A stretch of DNA of 64,000 nucleotides from Nosocomiicoccus ampullae. Its GTDB lineage: Bacteria; Bacillota; Bacilli; Staphylococcales; Salinicoccaceae. This document shows positions 33,757 through 44,554 of this stretch, piece after piece (the first letter of the stretch is position 1; each line of letters opens with the position of its first letter). Under the pieces are notes generated by a model. The model worked only from the letters and a program-made list of their open reading frames with translations, made no database searches and was not told the origin of the DNA. The position numbers were made by a program, and so were the translations under genes. The DNA lies in contig NZ_MBFG01000001.1 of the NCBI RefSeq assembly GCF_001696685.1, positions 1 to 64,000 of the forward strand, read 5' to 3'.

Positions 33757-36348
33757 ATGGATATCAATAAAATGACTTTTAAAGTGCAGTCAATCATCGA
33801 ACGTGCACAACAAATTTCAGTTGAACATAAAATTCAAACGATCGAACTCGCTGCTGTATTAAAAGCATTATTTACAGTCAGTGATTCAATGGCAAAAGAT
33901 ATTTTACAACGCGCAAATATTAATGTAGATGAATTAATTAAACAATATGATGAAAAGCTCAAAAGTTTTAACAAAGTAGAAGGGGACAATGTCCAGTATG
34001 GGCAATATATGTCTCAAGGATTTAGTCGTGTAATTAGTGAAGCAGAAAAAGTAATGGGAGATATGAACGATGAATATATTTCTCAAGAACATCTTTTACT
34101 CGCAGCATTAAATGTAGACGACATATTAAAAACACAAGTTGGAAATAAAGATACAATCGTAAAAGAGATTATTAAAAAGATTAGAGGAGGAAAACACGTG
34201 ACGACTCAAAATCCAGAAGTTCAATATGAAGTATTACAAAAATACGGTCGTGACCTTGTCGAAGAAGTACGTAAAGGTAATATGGATCCTGTGATCGGTA
34301 GAGATGAGGAAATCCGTAACACGATTCGTATATTAAGTAGAAAACGTAAAAATAACCCAGTATTAATTGGTGAACCGGGTGTCGGTAAAACTGCAATCGT
34401 TGAAGGGCTCGCACAGCGTATCGTTCGTGGAGACGTGCCAGATTCATTAAAGGATAAAACAATTTTTGAATTAGATTTAGCAGCACTCGTTGCAGGAGCA
34501 AAATTCCGTGGTGAATTTGAAGAGCGCTTAAAAGCAGTATTAGAAGAAATCAAAGAAGCAGACGGTAGAATTTTATTATTCATCGACGAAGTACACATGC
34601 TCGTTGGCGCAGGTAAAACAGATGGGGCAATGGACGCTGGTAACATGCTTAAACCGATGTTATCACGCGGTGAACTCCATATGATTGGTGCAACGACGTT
34701 AAATGAGTACCGTGAATATATTGAAAAAGATTCAGCATTAGAGCGTCGTTTCCAAAGAGTACTCGTTAGCGAACCGACAGTCGACGACACAATTTCAATT
34801 TTACGTGGACTAAAAGAACGTTATGAAGTACACCACGGGGTAAGAATCACAGACCGTGCGTTAGTTGCTGCAGCAGAATTGTCAGACAGATATATTACAG
34901 AACGATTTTTACCAGATAAAGCCATCGACTTAGTCGACCAGGCGAGTGCAACAATTCGTACAGAAATGGGATCTAACCCAACTGAACTCGACCAAATCAA
35001 TCGTAAAGTAATGCAGATGGAAATCGAAGAACAAGCATTATTAAAAGAGGACGACCCAGTATCTAAAGCACGTTTAGAAGAACTTCAAAAAGAACTTGCT
35101 GATGCGAGAGAAGAACAACAATCTCTAACTGCAAGAGTAGAGCGTGAACGTGAGCAAATTAGCGGAGTATCTCGTAAACGTGAAGAAATCGATAAAGCGC
35201 GCCAAGAATTAGAGGAAGCAGAAAGCAACTATCAATTAGAGCGTGCTGCTGAACTTCAGCACGGTATTATTCCGAAACTTCAAGCAGAGTTAAATGCTCT
35301 TGAAGCAGAACTTCATGACGAAACAGACGGTAAAGACCGTATTATCCGTGAAGTTGTTACAGATGAAGAAATCGGTATGATCGTATCACAATGGACAGGA
35401 ATTCCAGTGACAAAACTCGTTGAAACAGAGAAAGATCGTCTGCTTAATTTACCGAAATTACTTCATCAGCGTGTCGTTGGTCAAGATGAAGCGGTAGAAC
35501 TCGTATCTAACGCAGTTATTCGTGCAAGAGCAGGTATTAAAGATCCAAACCGTCCAATTGGTAGCTTCCTATTCTTAGGACCAACAGGTGTCGGTAAAAC
35601 AGAACTCGCAAAAGCACTTGCTGAAACGATGTTTGATAGTGAAGACAACATGATTCGTATCGACATGAGTGAGTATATGGAAAAACACGCAGTGTCTAGA
35701 TTAATCGGAGCGCCTCCAGGATACGTTGGATACGAAGAAGGTGGACAATTAACTGAGCAAGTGAGAAGACATCCGTATTCGGTGATTCTTTTAGATGAAG
35801 TTGAAAAAGCACATACAGATGTGTTTAATATCTTACTTCAAATTATGGATGACGGTAGACTGACAGATTCTCAAGGTCGTACTGTTGATTTTAAAAATAC
35901 TATTCTCATCATGACATCGAACTTAGGATCACATTATCTACTCGATACGATGATTCAAGGTGGAGAAATTAACGATAAAACGAGAGAAGTCGTTATGAGT
36001 GAAGTGTTAACGCACTTTAAACCAGAAATCGTAAACCGTATGGATGACATCGTTATGTTTAGTCCATTAACTGAAGAAAATATGACAGGTATCGTCGATA
36101 AGTTAGTCGATGAATTAAATGTACGATTAAGTGACCAACATATGAGTATTTCAGTATCACAAGATGCTAAAAAATATATCGTTAAAGAAGCGTACGAACC
36201 AGAGTTTGGTGCACGACCATTAAAACGTTACATTCAACGTGAAATTGAAACACCACTCGCAATTAAAATGATTGAGTCGAACTTAGAAGAAGGTCTACAC
36301 GTCGATATCGACGTAAAAGACGGCACATTTACATTTGACTTACAATAA
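33757..36348 (+). CDS. clpB: ATP-dependent disaggregase ClpB
   Basis: An 863-residue AAA+ chaperone that, with DnaK, threads proteins out of aggregates after heat stress. The order is: Clp N-domain (1-150), nucleotide domain 1 with Walker A GEPGVGKT (Lys211), a coiled-coil middle domain of about 120 residues (from about 410), and nucleotide domain 2 with GPTGVGKT (Lys614). The long middle domain and absence of a ClpP-binding IGF loop distinguish it from ClpC. Two CtsR boxes flank its promoter, so it is a class III heat-shock gene. It is monocistronic. Confidence 0.97.
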   Translation: MDINKMTFKVQSIIERAQQISVEHKIQTIELAAVLKALFTVSDSMAKDILQRANINVDELIKQYDEKLKSFNKVEGDNVQYGQYMSQGFSRVISEAEKVMGDMNDEYISQEHLLLAALNVDDILKTQVGNKDTIVKEIIKKIRGGKHVTTQNPEVQYEVLQKYGRDLVEEVRKGNMDPVIGRDEEIRNTIRILSRKRKNNPVLIGEPGVGKTAIVEGLAQRIVRGDVPDSLKDKTIFELDLAALVAGAKFRGEFEERLKAVLEEIKEADGRILLFIDEVHMLVGAGKTDGAMDAGNMLKPMLSRGELHMIGATTLNEYREYIEKDSALERRFQRVLVSEPTVDDTISILRGLKERYEVHHGVRITDRALVAAAELSDRYITERFLPDKAIDLVDQASATIRTEMGSNPTELDQINRKVMQMEIEEQALLKEDDPVSKARLEELQKELADAREEQQSLTARVEREREQISGVSRKREEIDKARQELEEAESNYQLERAAELQHGIIPKLQAELNALEAELHDETDGKDRIIREVVTDEEIGMIVSQWTGIPVTKLVETEKDRLLNLPKLLHQRVVGQDEAVELVSNAVIRARAGIKDPNRPIGSFLFLGPTGVGKTELAKALAETMFDSEDNMIRIDMSEYMEKHAVSRLIGAPPGYVGYEEGGQLTEQVRRHPYSVILLDEVEKAHTDVFNILLQIMDDGRLTDSQGRTVDFKNTILIMTSNLGSHYLLDTMIQGGEINDKTREVVMSEVLTHFKPEIVNRMDDIVMFSPLTEENMTGIVDKLVDELNVRLSDQHMSISVSQDAKKYIVKEAYEPEFGARPLKRYIQREIETPLAIKMIESNLEEGLHVDIDVKDGTFTFDLQ

Positions 36349-36353
36349 AAGTA

Positions 36354-36387
36354 AAACTCTATTGAGGAAAATCTCAATAGAGTTTTT

Positions 36388-36390
<3 letters not shown>
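36354..36390. terminator. terminator between clpB and glpK
   Basis: Stem AACTCTATTGAG (36355-36366) / CTCAATAGAGTT (36373-36384) then T7 on the plus strand. The minus-strand tail is less T-rich, so termination of glpK here is probable but weaker. Confidence 0.8.
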
Positions 36391-37934
<1,544 letters not shown>

Positions 37935-37950
37935 TTCTAGTAAGTATAGA

Positions 37951-38145
37951 TTACTGCTTGTCCTCAGTGTAATTATGGCGAGGCTTCATGACGATATCTA
38001 AGAAGAATACGACTAATGTAATAAGCACAGCAAATAATAATCCAATCTCAGGATATAGCTGTCCGCCACCACTTAAACTGTTTAGGATAAAGTTAATCAT
38101 TTGAGTGAGCAAAAATGCCCAAATGAACGTGATTACAAATCTCAA
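37951..38145 (-). CDS. small membrane protein (DUF2929/YjzD-like)
   Basis: A 64-residue protein with two membrane helices (residues about 2-20 and 33-52), beginning MRFVITFIWAFLLTQMINFI, the pattern of the DUF2929/YjzD family found close to fab genes in Bacillales. The start is TTG at 38145, placed 6 nt after AGGAGTG; the longer in-frame version (from 38202) would lack a ribosome site. The tail is charged (KPRHNYTEDKQ). Function is unknown. Confidence 0.7.
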   Translation of the reverse strand: MRFVITFIWAFLLTQMINFILNSLSGGGQLYPEIGLLFAVLITLVVFFLDIVMKPRHNYTEDKQ

Positions 38146-38201
38146 ATCAGACACTCCTAATAATTTAATTCTCTTTTCAATATTTATTTTACAATAAATC
38201 A

Positions 38202-38230
38202 TTCAAAAAGTATACAACATAGAGTATAAT
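38202..38230 (+). promoter_or_regulatory. opp operon promoter
   Basis: TTCAAA (38202-38207), 17-nt spacer, TATAAT (38225-38230). A cre-like site begins 4 nt downstream of the -10 element. Confidence 0.65.
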
Positions 38231-38233
38231 ATG

Positions 38234-38247
38234 TGTATGCGTTTACA
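38234..38247 (+). promoter_or_regulatory. cre-like (CcpA) site at the opp promoter
   Basis: TGTATGCGTTTACA matches the cre consensus WTGNAANCGNWNNCW apart from one base. Position at the predicted transcription start predicts repression by CcpA/HPr-Ser-P in rich carbon. Confidence 0.55.
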
Positions 38248-38286
38248 TGTAAGGCAATTTTTTAAAAAACGTATCAGAATTTATTA

Positions 38287-38302
38287 AATTTTATGATAAT
38301 AT
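38287..38302 (+). promoter_or_regulatory. 16-nt element shared with the oppA leader (CodY-like)
   Basis: AATTTTATGATAATAT is found identically in the oppA leader (42572-42587). Its first 15 bases match the CodY consensus AATTTTCWGAAAATT at 12 positions. Presence in both leader regions of the same transporter suggests a shared regulator. Confidence 0.5.
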
Positions 38303-38378
38303 TGATTTATCTTACAATTGTCTTTACAATTAAAAACAACTTATTTGCATATCCTTTAAAATCATGAAAGGAAGTTTG

Positions 38379-39434
38379 GTGAACAATATGGATGAAAAAT
38401 TACTATCAGTAAAGAACTTAACGACATCATTTAAAATTAAAGGGGAATACTACCCGGCTGTTGATAATGTTTCGTTCGATATTAAGAAAAACGAAGTACT
38501 CGCTCTCGTAGGTGAGTCAGGTTCAGGGAAAAGTGCGACAGCATTTTCTCTTATGAAATTACATAGACACGCGCGTGTTGAAGGTGAAGTATTCTTTGAA
38601 GATAAGAATATTTTGAAAGCAAGCGAGAAAGAAATGAATAACATTCGCGGTGGCGAATTCTCTATGGTTTTCCAAGACCCGATGACAGCGCTCAATCCTT
38701 TAATGAGAATAAAGGATCAAATTATAGAAACTTTAACAATTCATAAAACGAAAGAGAAAAACGAAAGAGAAGCTTATGCAATCGAGTTATTAAAACGTGT
38801 TGGTATTGCGAGAGCAGAACAAGTCGCTGAAGCATATCCGCATGAATTATCTGGTGGGATGAGACAGCGTGTCGTTATTGCGATTGCAATCGCAAACAAG
38901 CCAAAGCTATTAATCGCTGACGAACCGACAACTGCTCTTGACGTTACGATTCAAGCACAAATTTTAGATTTAATTCGTGAACTAAAAGACGACTTAGGTT
39001 CAGGTGTACTTCTAATTACTCACGACTTAGGTGTCGTTGCAGAAATGGCAGACAAAGTTGCTGTTATGTATGCAGGTCAAATTGTGGAGATGGCACCTGT
39101 TAAAGAATTGTTTAAAAACCCACTTCATCCGTATACGAGAAGTTTACTCAACTCGTTACCATCTGAAGATATGTTAGGGGATAAATTACACGTCATTCAA
39201 GGTGTAGTTCCAGCACTTGATAAGATGGATCGTACAGGTTGCCGATTTGCACCACGTATTCCATGGATTGACGAGTCGGCTCACGAAGAGAATCCTCAGT
39301 TACGTGAAGTTGAAGACGGACATTTTGTAAGATGTACGTGCTATAAACACTTCTACTTAGATTCTTCAGCTGAATTAACTCAAGAAGTAGAAGAGGAACA
39401 GTTTGGAGCGTTGCACCAAGGAGGTAATGAGTAA
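38379..39434 (+). CDS. oppD: oligopeptide ABC transporter ATPase OppD
   Basis: A peptide-importer ATPase of about 351 residues. Walker A is GESGSGKS, the ABC signature is LSGGMRQR, and Walker B is KLLIADEPT; the C-terminal oligo_HPY region (HPYTRSLLNSLP) identifies the OppD/DppD class. The cysteine cluster TGCRFAPR...CTCYKH near the end is typical of the Fe-S-binding tail of these ATPases. The start is uncertain: GGAAG (38370-38374) could serve GTG 38379 (chosen) or ATG 38388; ATG 38364 overlaps the ribosome site. It overlaps oppF by one base. Confidence 0.92.
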   Translation: MNNMDEKLLSVKNLTTSFKIKGEYYPAVDNVSFDIKKNEVLALVGESGSGKSATAFSLMKLHRHARVEGEVFFEDKNILKASEKEMNNIRGGEFSMVFQDPMTALNPLMRIKDQIIETLTIHKTKEKNEREAYAIELLKRVGIARAEQVAEAYPHELSGGMRQRVVIAIAIANKPKLLIADEPTTALDVTIQAQILDLIRELKDDLGSGVLLITHDLGVVAEMADKVAVMYAGQIVEMAPVKELFKNPLHPYTRSLLNSLPSEDMLGDKLHVIQGVVPALDKMDRTGCRFAPRIPWIDESAHEENPQLREVEDGHFVRCTCYKHFYLDSSAELTQEVEEEQFGALHQGGNE

Positions 39435-40375
39435 TGGCGGAATACTTATTAGAAATTAACGACCTAAAGGTCTATTACCCAATTAAAGGTGGGTTCTTTA
39501 ATACGACAAAGGATTACGTCCGTGCAGTTGACGGCGTAACGATTAAAATTCCAAAAGGAAAAACATACGGCTTAGTTGGAGAATCCGGTTCAGGTAAAAC
39601 GACAACTGGTAAAGCTGTTATGGGACTAAATAAAGTTAGTGGTGGGGACATTTACTTCGAAGGTAAACACTTAAACAGTGGTAAAAAAGTAGACGTCAGT
39701 CGTGACGTTCAAATGATCTTCCAAGACCCGTACTCATCATTAAACCCACGTAAACGTGTATTTGATATCGTTGCTGAACCTCTTAAAAACTACGAGAAGT
39801 TATCAAAAGACGAGTTAATTAAAGAAGTGCTCCGACTGCTTTCTCGTGTTGGCTTACCACCAGGTTCAATTTACAAGTACCCACACGAATTCTCTGGTGG
39901 TCAACGTCAGCGTATCGGTGTTGCGCGTGCAATCGCGTTAAATCCGAAATTAATTATCGCTGATGAGCCGGTATCGGCATTAGACGTATCGGTACAAGCA
40001 CAAGTACTTAACTTCATGCAGGAAATCCAGCAAGATATGGATTTAACGATGTTATTCATTGCCCATGACTTAGGGGTAGTGAGACATATGTGTGAGTGGA
40101 TTGGAATTATGTATCAAGGCCGACTTGTAGAAGAAGGTCCAGCCGAAGTGATCTTTAAAAATCCACAACATATTTACACGAAAAAATTAATTGCTGCAAT
40201 TCCGGATGTAAACGTGGATAATATCGAAGAGAACTTACGTAAACGTAAAGAAGTTCAAGAAGAATATGAGAATCATTTCCAAGATTATTTAGATGAAGAT
40301 GGTAAGCCTTTCCCTCTCGTTGAAATTTCTGAGAATCATAGAGTCGCTTTACCGCCAGAAGGAGGTAAAAATTAA
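39434..40375 (+). CDS. oppF: oligopeptide ABC transporter ATPase OppF
   Basis: A 313-residue partner ATPase. Walker A is GESGSGKT, the signature FSGGQRQRIGVARA, and Walker B KLIIADEPVSALD; the C-terminal oligo_HPY-type NPQHIYTKKLIAAIPD follows. OppD and OppF together energise peptide import at the cytosolic face. A TAATG overlap with oppD and direct abutment with oppB show translational coupling. Confidence 0.95.
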   Translation: MAEYLLEINDLKVYYPIKGGFFNTTKDYVRAVDGVTIKIPKGKTYGLVGESGSGKTTTGKAVMGLNKVSGGDIYFEGKHLNSGKKVDVSRDVQMIFQDPYSSLNPRKRVFDIVAEPLKNYEKLSKDELIKEVLRLLSRVGLPPGSIYKYPHEFSGGQRQRIGVARAIALNPKLIIADEPVSALDVSVQAQVLNFMQEIQQDMDLTMLFIAHDLGVVRHMCEWIGIMYQGRLVEEGPAEVIFKNPQHIYTKKLIAAIPDVNVDNIEENLRKRKEVQEEYENHFQDYLDEDGKPFPLVEISENHRVALPPEGGKN

Positions 40376-41338
40376 ATGATCAAATTTACTATTAGACGAT
40401 TCTTAATTGCATTACCACAATTATTCTTGCTGAGTTTATTAATTTTCTTCCTCGCAAGTTTAATGCCAGGGGATGCGTTAAGTGGGGTATTAGACCCGAA
40501 TATTTCTGCAGAAGCATTAGAGAGACAACGTGAGGCAATGGGGCTAAATAACCCATGGTATATTCAATATAGAGACTGGGTATTCAACATGCTTCAAGGA
40601 GACTTTGGTCGTTCGTACTTTAAACAACAGCCAGTATTAGATGTTATTGGTGACCGTTTAATGAACACAGTTTGGTTATCATTATTCTCTACAATTTTAA
40701 TTTACTTACTCGGTATTCCATTAGGAATGTTATCAGGTCGTTATAACGATTCATTATTAGACAACGTTATTACAGGTTACACATACTTAGGTTTCGCAAC
40801 ACCAACATTCATGTTCGCTTTACTTATGGTGTTAGTATTCGGATTTAATTTAGGTTGGTTCCCAACTTCAGGTTCAGTGAACCCGAATGTAGAACCATGG
40901 ACGATAGAATACTTCATTAGTAAAATACACCACTTAATATTACCGTCCCTATCGATTGCTTTAATTGGACTCGTTGGTACGGTTCAGTACTTACGTGGTG
41001 GTATTATTGAAACGAAACAAAAAGATTACGTTACACTTGCACGTGCAAAAGGTTTATCTGAAAGTAAAGTGTATAGAAGACATATTTTCAGAAACGCGAT
41101 TATCCCAATCGCTGCATTCTTTGGTTATGAAATCGCAGGATTACTTGGTGGTTCGATTTTCATCGAGATGATTTACGCGTATCCAGGAATGGGTCGCTTA
41201 TTCTTAGAATCAATTTCAACGCGTGACTTCAGTGTTGCGAACGTATTAATTTTATTCTATGGATTCTTAACAATTGTTGGTACATTATTATCTGACATTA
41301 TTTTAAGTATTATCGATCCAAGGATTCGTATTAAATAA
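40376..41338 (+). CDS. oppB: oligopeptide ABC transporter permease OppB
   Basis: A 320-residue inner-membrane permease with six membrane helices. The N-terminal FTIRRFLIALPQLFLLSLLIFFLASLMPGD is characteristic, and the EAA coupling loop is seen as YVTLARAKGLSESKVYRRHIFRNA (about residues 217-240). It directly follows the oppF stop codon. Homologues pair with OppC to form the channel. Confidence 0.95.
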   Translation: MIKFTIRRFLIALPQLFLLSLLIFFLASLMPGDALSGVLDPNISAEALERQREAMGLNNPWYIQYRDWVFNMLQGDFGRSYFKQQPVLDVIGDRLMNTVWLSLFSTILIYLLGIPLGMLSGRYNDSLLDNVITGYTYLGFATPTFMFALLMVLVFGFNLGWFPTSGSVNPNVEPWTIEYFISKIHHLILPSLSIALIGLVGTVQYLRGGIIETKQKDYVTLARAKGLSESKVYRRHIFRNAIIPIAAFFGYEIAGLLGGSIFIEMIYAYPGMGRLFLESISTRDFSVANVLILFYGFLTIVGTLLSDIILSIIDPRIRIK

Positions 41339-41350
41339 GGAGGGTGTCAC

Positions 41351-42391
41351 ATGACAAAGGATAATAAAAATTTAAATGATGAAAACCGTGAGTTAAAAGA
41401 TGTCAATCCAGACAACACAGGTTTTGAGAATGACAAAAATGATGCACACCCGACGAATATAGATACACATAATCAAGCAGGTGTGTACGGAATTGAATCA
41501 CACGATTCAATCGACGTAGAGAACTTGCCGAGATCGACACCGGGGTGGAAAGTTTTACTTCAAGAAATTTTAGTAGATAAAGTTGCGCTTTTCAGCTTAA
41601 TTATTATGATTGCAATTACATCATACGTTTTTGGACTAACGATGTTCTTAAAACAATCAGAAATCGTAACAGTAGACTTATTATCACTGAACCAACCGCC
41701 AAACGAAGAGTTTAGACTCGGTACGGACTACGGTGGACGTGATATTTTTGGACAATTAATTATCGGTACGAGAAACTCGTTACTAATTGGTTTCCTCGTT
41801 ACAGCAATATCAGTATCATTCGGTACGGCTTATGGAGTAATCTCTGGTTACTTCGGAGGACAAGTGGACAATATCCTCATGCGTATCGTAGACTTTATGA
41901 TGGTTTTACCGTTCATCATGATCATCGTTGTGTACGTTACAATTTCACCAAGCTATAATGTCATAAGTTTCTCACTCATCATGAGTGCGTTCTTATGGAC
42001 AGGTACAGCGAGATTAATACGTTCACTAGCGATTCAAGAGAAAGAACAGGACTACATTAACGCTTCGAGAACGTTAGGCAGTTCTCACGTTAAAATTATA
42101 TTTACACAGTTATTACCGAACTTAATCGGTATTATCATTGTTAACTCAACGCTATCACTCGCTTCGAATATCGGTATTGAGTCGGGACTCTCATTCATTG
42201 GATTTGGATTCCCTGAAGATACACCGTCACTCGGAACGTTATTATCTTATGCAACACAAACGCAAACACTACGCTTAAGACCATGGATCTGGGCGCCAGC
42301 TGCGATATTAATCTTAATATTAATGCTTTGTGTACGTAACGTTGGTGAGGCGTTACGCCGAGCAGGAGATGCGAGACAACGTAATGCATAA
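41351..42391 (+). CDS. oppC: oligopeptide ABC transporter permease OppC
   Basis: A 346-residue permease. Six membrane helices begin at about residue 76; the EAA loop DYINASRTLGSSHVKIIFTQLLPN is at about residues 232-255. An unusually long hydrophilic, Asn/Asp-rich N-terminal extension of about 70 residues precedes the first helix, facing the cytosol if topology is normal. GGAGGGTG precedes the ATG. The operon's first transcript ends in a terminator just after this gene. Confidence 0.93.
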   Translation: MTKDNKNLNDENRELKDVNPDNTGFENDKNDAHPTNIDTHNQAGVYGIESHDSIDVENLPRSTPGWKVLLQEILVDKVALFSLIIMIAITSYVFGLTMFLKQSEIVTVDLLSLNQPPNEEFRLGTDYGGRDIFGQLIIGTRNSLLIGFLVTAISVSFGTAYGVISGYFGGQVDNILMRIVDFMMVLPFIMIIVVYVTISPSYNVISFSLIMSAFLWTGTARLIRSLAIQEKEQDYINASRTLGSSHVKIIFTQLLPNLIGIIIVNSTLSLASNIGIESGLSFIGFGFPEDTPSLGTLLSYATQTQTLRLRPWIWAPAAILILILMLCVRNVGEALRRAGDARQRNA

Positions 42392-42400
42392 AATTACATT

Positions 42401-42431
42401 TAAGACCAAGCGAATGCTTGGTCTTTTTTGT
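42401..42431 (+). terminator. terminator between oppC and oppA
   Basis: Stem AAGACCAAGC (42402-42411) / GCTTGGTCTT (42416-42425) with loop GAAT, then T residues. Partial read-through would give the usual excess of oppA from its own promoter. Confidence 0.9.
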
Positions 42432-42466
42432 TTTATTTAATAAATACAAAAAATTTAAAAAATATT

Positions 42467-42480
42467 CGAAAACGATTTCA
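42467..42480 (+). promoter_or_regulatory. cre-like site 1 upstream of the oppA promoter
   Basis: CGAAAACGATTTCA matches TGAAAACGNTTTCA at 13 of 14 positions. It overlaps the expected -35 region of the TATAAT at 42499-42504. Confidence 0.6.
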
Positions 42481-42498
42481 CATTTTTTAAAAATAGGG

Positions 42499-42504
42499 TA
42501 TAAT
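42499..42504 (+). promoter_or_regulatory. -10 element of oppA
   Basis: Consensus TATAAT, about 140 nt before the oppA start, between two cre-like sites. The -35 (TTTCAC, about 42476-42481) is poor, as at promoters that need activation or derepression. Confidence 0.55.
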
Positions 42505-42516
42505 ATTGGTATAGAT

Positions 42517-42530
42517 TTAAAACGGTTTCA
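42517..42530 (+). promoter_or_regulatory. cre-like site 2 downstream of the oppA promoter
   Basis: TTAAAACGGTTTCA matches TGAAAACGNTTTCA at 13 of 14 positions. It lies just past the predicted transcription start, a roadblock position. A CodY-like 15-mer AATTTTTTGAAAAGA (12 of 15 matches) begins at its last base (42530-42544). Confidence 0.6.
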
Positions 42531-42549
42531 ATTTTTTGAAAAGAAATTC

Positions 42550-42594
42550 AATTTTGATATTGATTAATCTGAATTTTATGATAATATCAAAATT
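42550..42594 (+). promoter_or_regulatory. oppA leader inverted repeat with shared 16-mer
   Basis: A perfect 12-bp inverted pair, AATTTTGATATT (42550-42561) and AATATCAAAATT (42583-42594), encloses a 21-nt segment. AATTTTATGATAATAT (42572-42587), identical to 38287-38302, lies partly in the loop. It may be a protein operator or an RNA stem in the long oppA leader. Confidence 0.45.
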
Positions 42595-42644
42595 AGATAA
42601 CATTTCTATACCGTTATCTTTTATATCTAAAGGGGGAAACAAAG

Positions 42645-44477
42645 ATGAAGAAACACAATTGGTCTCGCTTACTTTTCGGTATGGGATCATCTCTAGCACT
42701 TGTTCTTGCTGCTTGTAGTGGCGGCGGAAGCGATGACGCTGCTGACGGCGATAAGGACAAAAAAGATGACGGCGGCGGTACAAGTAACGCAGAGCCTAGC
42801 GAAGAGGGAGTCTATAATTACGAAGACTTCAGCAAAACAGTTTCAAACACAGGTGAACCTTCTGGTTCAGGTACGTTAAAAGTAGGTTACACTTCAGATA
42901 CTCCATTTGAAGGTACACTAAACTGGGCGTTCTACCAAGGTGCTCCAGATGCTACTATGATTGGATACTTCGATGAAGGTGCATTCAGAATGGATGCTGA
43001 CTTCCAGTACACTCAAGACGGATTAATCGGATTTGAGTTAAACGAAGAAGACAACACAGTAACGTTCAAATTACAAGCAGATGCTAAATGGCACGATGGT
43101 ACACCAGTTACTATCCAAGACTATGTTGCATCATACGAAGTAATCGGTCACCCTGACTACGACGGTGTTCGCGGATCAAGCGATGGATTTACATTAATTG
43201 AAGGATACGAAGAGTATCAAGCTGGTGAAGCTGATGAAATCTCTGGTATCGAAGTTGTAGACGATAAAACAGCTGTATTTACATACAAAGAACTTGCACC
43301 ATCATTAACAGCTGGTGGATTCTGGGCATACTTATTCCCTGAAAAATACTACGAAGGTGTAGAAGTTAAAGATATGGCAGCAGCAGATCAAACACGTCAA
43401 AACCCAATTGGTATTGGACCATATAAAGTTAAATCAATCACTTCAGGTGAAGCGATTATCTTAGAGAAAAACGAAGATTACTGGCAAGGTGAACCAGGAA
43501 TGGACGGAATCGAAATCAAAGTTATTCCTTCATCTTCTGTAGCTGATGCGGTTCAAAAAGGTGATATCGACGTAGCGTTATCATTCCCAACTGACCAATA
43601 TCCAGACGTTGCTGAAATGGATAATGTTGAATGGTTAGGTCAAATTGACGGAGCATACACTTACATTGGTTTCAAACTTGGTGAGTGGGATGCAGACAAA
43701 AACGAAGTTAACTACAAGCCAGACGAAATGAAAATGGGTGACAAAGAATTACGTCGCGCAATGTGGCACGCAGTTGACAACGATGCTGTCGGTAATAAGT
43801 TCTATAAAGGTCTACGTTGGGGAGCGAACTCATTAATCACTCCTTACCACAAAGACTGGTATAAAGAAGACTTAGAAACTCCTAAATACGATCCAGAAAA
43901 AGCAAAACAAATCTTAGCTGACGCTGGATATGAAGACACAGACGGAGACGGATTCGTTGAAACACCAGACGGTGAAAAACTACAAATCAACTTCGCTTCT
44001 ATGTCAGGTGGAGACATTGCTGAACCATTAGCAAACTACTACATCCAATCTTGGAAAGAAATTGGACTTAACGTAGAAAAAACTAACGGTCGTTTAATCG
44101 AATTCAACACATTCTACGACATGCTTAAAAACGATGACAAAGACATTGACATCTACCAAGGTGCATGGGGTGTAGGTTCTGACGTTGACCCTTCAGGATT
44201 ATACGGAAGAAAAGCTGCATTCAACTACCCACGTTACGCTTCTGAGAAAAACGATGAATTACTGAAAAAAGGTAACTCACAAGAAGCACTTGATATTGAA
44301 TACAGAAAAGAAGTATACAATGAGTGGCAAGAATTTATGGCTGAAGAAATTCCAGTATTCCCAACTCTTTACCGTGCATACGTAGTACCAGTTAACAAAC
44401 GTGTTAAAAACTGGACTGAAGAGTACGGATATAACCCTGACTTCCAATTATACAAAGTCGGTGTAGATGAAGAGTAA
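42645..44477 (+). CDS. oppA: oligopeptide-binding lipoprotein OppA
   Basis: A 610-residue extracellular SBP_bac_5 lipoprotein. The lipobox LAAC places the lipidated Cys at residue 24, followed by a Gly/Ser/Asp/Lys-rich flexible linker of about 40 residues. Substrate-binding fold motifs include WHDGTPVTIQDYVASYEV and NPIGIGPYKV. Its separate promoter and the strong AAAGGGGGA ribosome site suggest high expression. It delivers peptides to OppBCDF for growth on protein-rich substrates and possibly for sensing peptides. Confidence 0.95.
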   Translation: MKKHNWSRLLFGMGSSLALVLAACSGGGSDDAADGDKDKKDDGGGTSNAEPSEEGVYNYEDFSKTVSNTGEPSGSGTLKVGYTSDTPFEGTLNWAFYQGAPDATMIGYFDEGAFRMDADFQYTQDGLIGFELNEEDNTVTFKLQADAKWHDGTPVTIQDYVASYEVIGHPDYDGVRGSSDGFTLIEGYEEYQAGEADEISGIEVVDDKTAVFTYKELAPSLTAGGFWAYLFPEKYYEGVEVKDMAAADQTRQNPIGIGPYKVKSITSGEAIILEKNEDYWQGEPGMDGIEIKVIPSSSVADAVQKGDIDVALSFPTDQYPDVAEMDNVEWLGQIDGAYTYIGFKLGEWDADKNEVNYKPDEMKMGDKELRRAMWHAVDNDAVGNKFYKGLRWGANSLITPYHKDWYKEDLETPKYDPEKAKQILADAGYEDTDGDGFVETPDGEKLQINFASMSGGDIAEPLANYYIQSWKEIGLNVEKTNGRLIEFNTFYDMLKNDDKDIDIYQGAWGVGSDVDPSGLYGRKAAFNYPRYASEKNDELLKKGNSQEALDIEYRKEVYNEWQEFMAEEIPVFPTLYRAYVVPVNKRVKNWTEEYGYNPDFQLYKVGVDEE

Positions 44478-44490
44478 TTCGCTACTCACT

Positions 44491-44524
44491 AAAGCTTAAG
44501 TACTAATGTACTTAAGCTTTTTTT
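44491..44524 (+). terminator. intrinsic terminator of oppA
   Basis: Stem AAAGCTTAAGTAC (44491-44503) / GTACTTAAGCTTT (44508-44520), loop TAAT, then TTTT. Confidence 0.92.
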
Positions 44525-44526
44525 GT

Positions 44527-44554
44527 TTGATTAAAACAAAAAAATGTGCTAAAT
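44527..44554 (+). promoter_or_regulatory. fabHF promoter
   Basis: TTGATT (44527-44532), 16-nt spacer, CTAAAT (44549-44554) with an upstream TGTG. The FapR box starts at the last base of the -10. Confidence 0.6.
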
